From positions 1,106,501 through 1,170,500 of the forward strand of contig NC_060113.1 of assembly GCF_021155765.1 (NCBI RefSeq): 64,000 bases of DNA, in the 5' to 3' direction. Shown here piece by piece: positions 62,126 to 64,000 of this stretch. The translations under genes and the position numbers were made by a program. The DNA comes from Diprion similis (taxonomy: Eukaryota; Arthropoda; Insecta; Hymenoptera; Diprionidae). How positions within the stretch are numbered: the first letter of the stretch is position 1; every line of letters begins with the position of its first letter. The notes under the pieces are model-generated. The model saw nothing but the letters and a program-made list of their open reading frames with translations. It was not told the DNA's origin and made no database searches.

Positions 62126-63588
62126 GTTAATGGAAACATTAACCTAATAAAAGATATGTGTTCCGTTGGTACTTCGACTTCGTGGAACTGCGAAAGTACA
62201 GCAAGTGTCTTCCAGTCAGCAACCCGGTTACAAGTGGTCACAAGTTCAAAGATATATATTACGGGATTACGCAGCGCATACACACAGGCTCATAAAGAAG
62301 TTCGTATCACATATCTTTCGGCGTATGAATTAAAGAAGAAAAAAAAATGTATGTATGTACAACAGGAAGCCAGATAAGCCGCAGTTCCGAGCCGTGAATT
62401 CCAAGCGCCAATAATATTTTCAAAGTTATTAATAATTATATCGATAAATAGTAAGCTTAGGAATATTTCTAACAAATTTGGAATGTGCGTTCTTATTACT
62501 GTTAGCAACAGTTTAGTATGTAATTAATAACGAAAATGTAAGATATGCGTATATCGTGGCGCGCGGGAAATAATCGACATAAGTTATAGATATTTCAAAT
62601 CTTGTTATTATGTGACGTCATACAGACTAAGTTTAGAGAAGAAAAAATGTCACAGATAAGCGTAATACCGTTTGCAACATCAAAATATAGATTAGAAGCG
62701 CGTACTCCAAATACACACCACTTTCAATAAGCCACGTGCCCACGTAATGAAAATAAATTTTCTATGTAAAAATTGAAATGTGAAATATACGTGGAAAATT
62801 TGAATTAATTTTTTTTTTTAATTGGTGTTGACACCGACAATAAATTATAGGAATCTGAGCAATTGCTACATCTATGCTGCTAGAATATTTTAACGGGCAT
62901 GAACTACAAGAATTCAAATCTTGATATTACGTCATTCTACAAGTTTAAGGATCTGTATCAATGAATAATGCATAACAACTGAAGGTTGTATTGATCATAC
63001 CGAGACAAGAAAAAAAAATAATACGTTATCCTGGAGAGTAGAGATAGATATAACATGACGTATTTGGTACAAACGGATATGTCCGATGACTAATTCTCTG
63101 AATATAAGGTCTATGGATCAAGCATGCTACCCGGTAAACGAGATAGAATTGATCAATTTCAATCCCTCAAAATTTGCAAAAAATTGGAACGATTTTGATG
63201 CATTTGAATTCTGTCGAAGTTGAAATTTTTTAAGCTTGCAAATTGACGTTTTCTTTTTCTGGAAATAGACTGGACTTCAACAAGTGTAACACCGCGTGCA
63301 TAACATATTAAACGAAGGAATTTGCCAACTGTAGCGTATATACCGAAGCAAACAGTATAATTTCTTCTCCCCACCGTGCATAAAGTGAAATGTCCTGAAA
63401 TCCCGATGAGAATTACACGTACCTACCCATACGACTCACACTCGATAGAGATCGTGACAAACCTAGAGTTTGCGGACTTTTAAATTGCCAGACATCGCGC
63501 CGCGCAGTCGACAGTTGAGATTTAAATTCGGTAGCGAACTGACGCGCGAACGAATCGAACGAGACCAGGATTTTTGAAGTCCTTAAAA
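62126..63588. other. Intergenic region upstream of ALDH16A1-like and of the secreted-protein gene (divergent)
   Basis: AT-rich, with no supported exon or RNA gene. It must contain the promoters of both flanking genes. The stretch 63470-63588, just before the plus-strand ATG, is GC-richer (CGCGCCGCGCAGTC) and includes a possible initiator at CAGTCGACAGT. Confidence 0.55.
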
Positions 63589-64000
63589 ATGATTCGTCGT
63601 ATTTATATTATTGTCGCATCGTGTCTGCTCGTGATTACTCTACCGGTTGCAAATTCGATTGTGCAAAAAAATTCGGAAGAAACCGCGAGTAATACCGCAC
63701 TTGCAAAATTAGTTAGTATGTTCTCGAAACCAGGGGCATTCAAACAGGTAAAGAAGAATTTTGAAATGGCTGTAGTTAAAATCGAGTCGCTTCTCATGAT
63801 TCTGCAAAGATAATTCGAGGAATGAAAATTTGTGTGATAGATCTGTAAACGCGATAACATCGAAACGGCCTACATACTTTTGGGTAGACCATCATTTCAA
63901 ATGAATCTGTTTCCAGATCGATACGCTTCTGGGGGAGAATTCTATCGAGGAGAGCTCGACGTCTTGTCCAAAAGGTGATGATGGTTTGGAGTGTCGAAGA
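63589..64000 (+). CDS. Secreted insect protein, 5' part only (possibly Osiris/DUF1676 family)
   Basis: Exon 1 is 63589-63747, encoding MIRRIYIIVASCLLVITL, then PVANSIVQ: a clear signal peptide (basic n-region, hydrophobic core, cleavage near Ala/Asn-Ser), followed by TALAKLVSMFSKPGAFKQ. It ends at CAG|GTAAAG. Exon 2 starts at 63917 after TTTCCAG and reads in phase IDTLLGENSIEESSTSCPKG, then DDGLEC, and runs off the window. Without splicing, the frame would stop at 63813, giving 75 codons; the open, Cys-containing continuation argues for the spliced form. The first paired cysteines after a short N-terminal region resemble Osiris proteins (cuticle-associated, DUF1676), but too little is present to assign the family. 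Confidence 0.6.

Overview
The window is insect nuclear DNA. It is AT-rich, with small GT-AG introns inside compact housekeeping genes, one very long regulatory gene, many microsatellites and several small terminal-inverted-repeat elements. The alan shepard RNA-binding domains read most like those of Hymenoptera, so a hymenopteran (perhaps a sawfly) is my best guess; that is an inference from memory. No prokaryotic, CRISPR, phage or plasmid feature is present. Six protein-coding loci are supported by exon-by-exon translation with matching splice phases. A seventh possible coding unit is a short ORF just after MAU2.

Left end (1-4445): two ribosome-biogenesis WD-repeat genes lie head to head. 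WDR75 (UTP17, minus, truncated by the window edge) and WDR12 (YTM1, plus, complete in nine exons, 421 aa) share a promoter interval of about 420 bp.

Centre (about 4.66-51.05 kb): one large minus-strand gene, alan shepard (shep, RBMS family), fills most of the window. Its stop is at 10225-10227, and a probable 3'UTR of up to about 5.6 kb runs towards the WDR12 3' end. The common exons lie at 10.2-17.9 kb. Two alternative N-terminal exons lie at 18.0-18.4 kb and 21.6-22.0 kb, and a candidate distal first coding exon at 50.94-51.04 kb would imply a 29 kb intron. Introns and flanks carry microsatellites, a newly noticed family of about 208-bp elements (four copies plus one fragment), two fold-back elements with roughly 70-100 bp arms, and a few GC-rich islands that may be promoters or untranslated exons.

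Right end (51.9-64 kb): NDUFS7 (complex I 20 kDa subunit, plus, 221 aa) starts divergently from the distal shep exon. A 145-bp mariner-type MITE with TA duplications lies in the gap after it. MAU2 (cohesin loader subunit, minus, 594 aa) is followed 70 nt after its stop by a 72-codon ORF on the same strand. Next comes an ALDH16A1-like pseudo-aldehyde dehydrogenase (minus, 548 aa) that lacks the catalytic cysteine and much of the N-terminal cofactor fold. The last 0.4 kb begins a secreted-protein gene on the plus strand that runs off the window.

The genes do not form a pathway, apart from the WDR75/WDR12 pair, which act in small- and large-subunit ribosome assembly respectively. I found no wholly new biological system. 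The most original signals are the repeat families, the possible MAU2 second cistron and the unresolved 5' architecture of shep.
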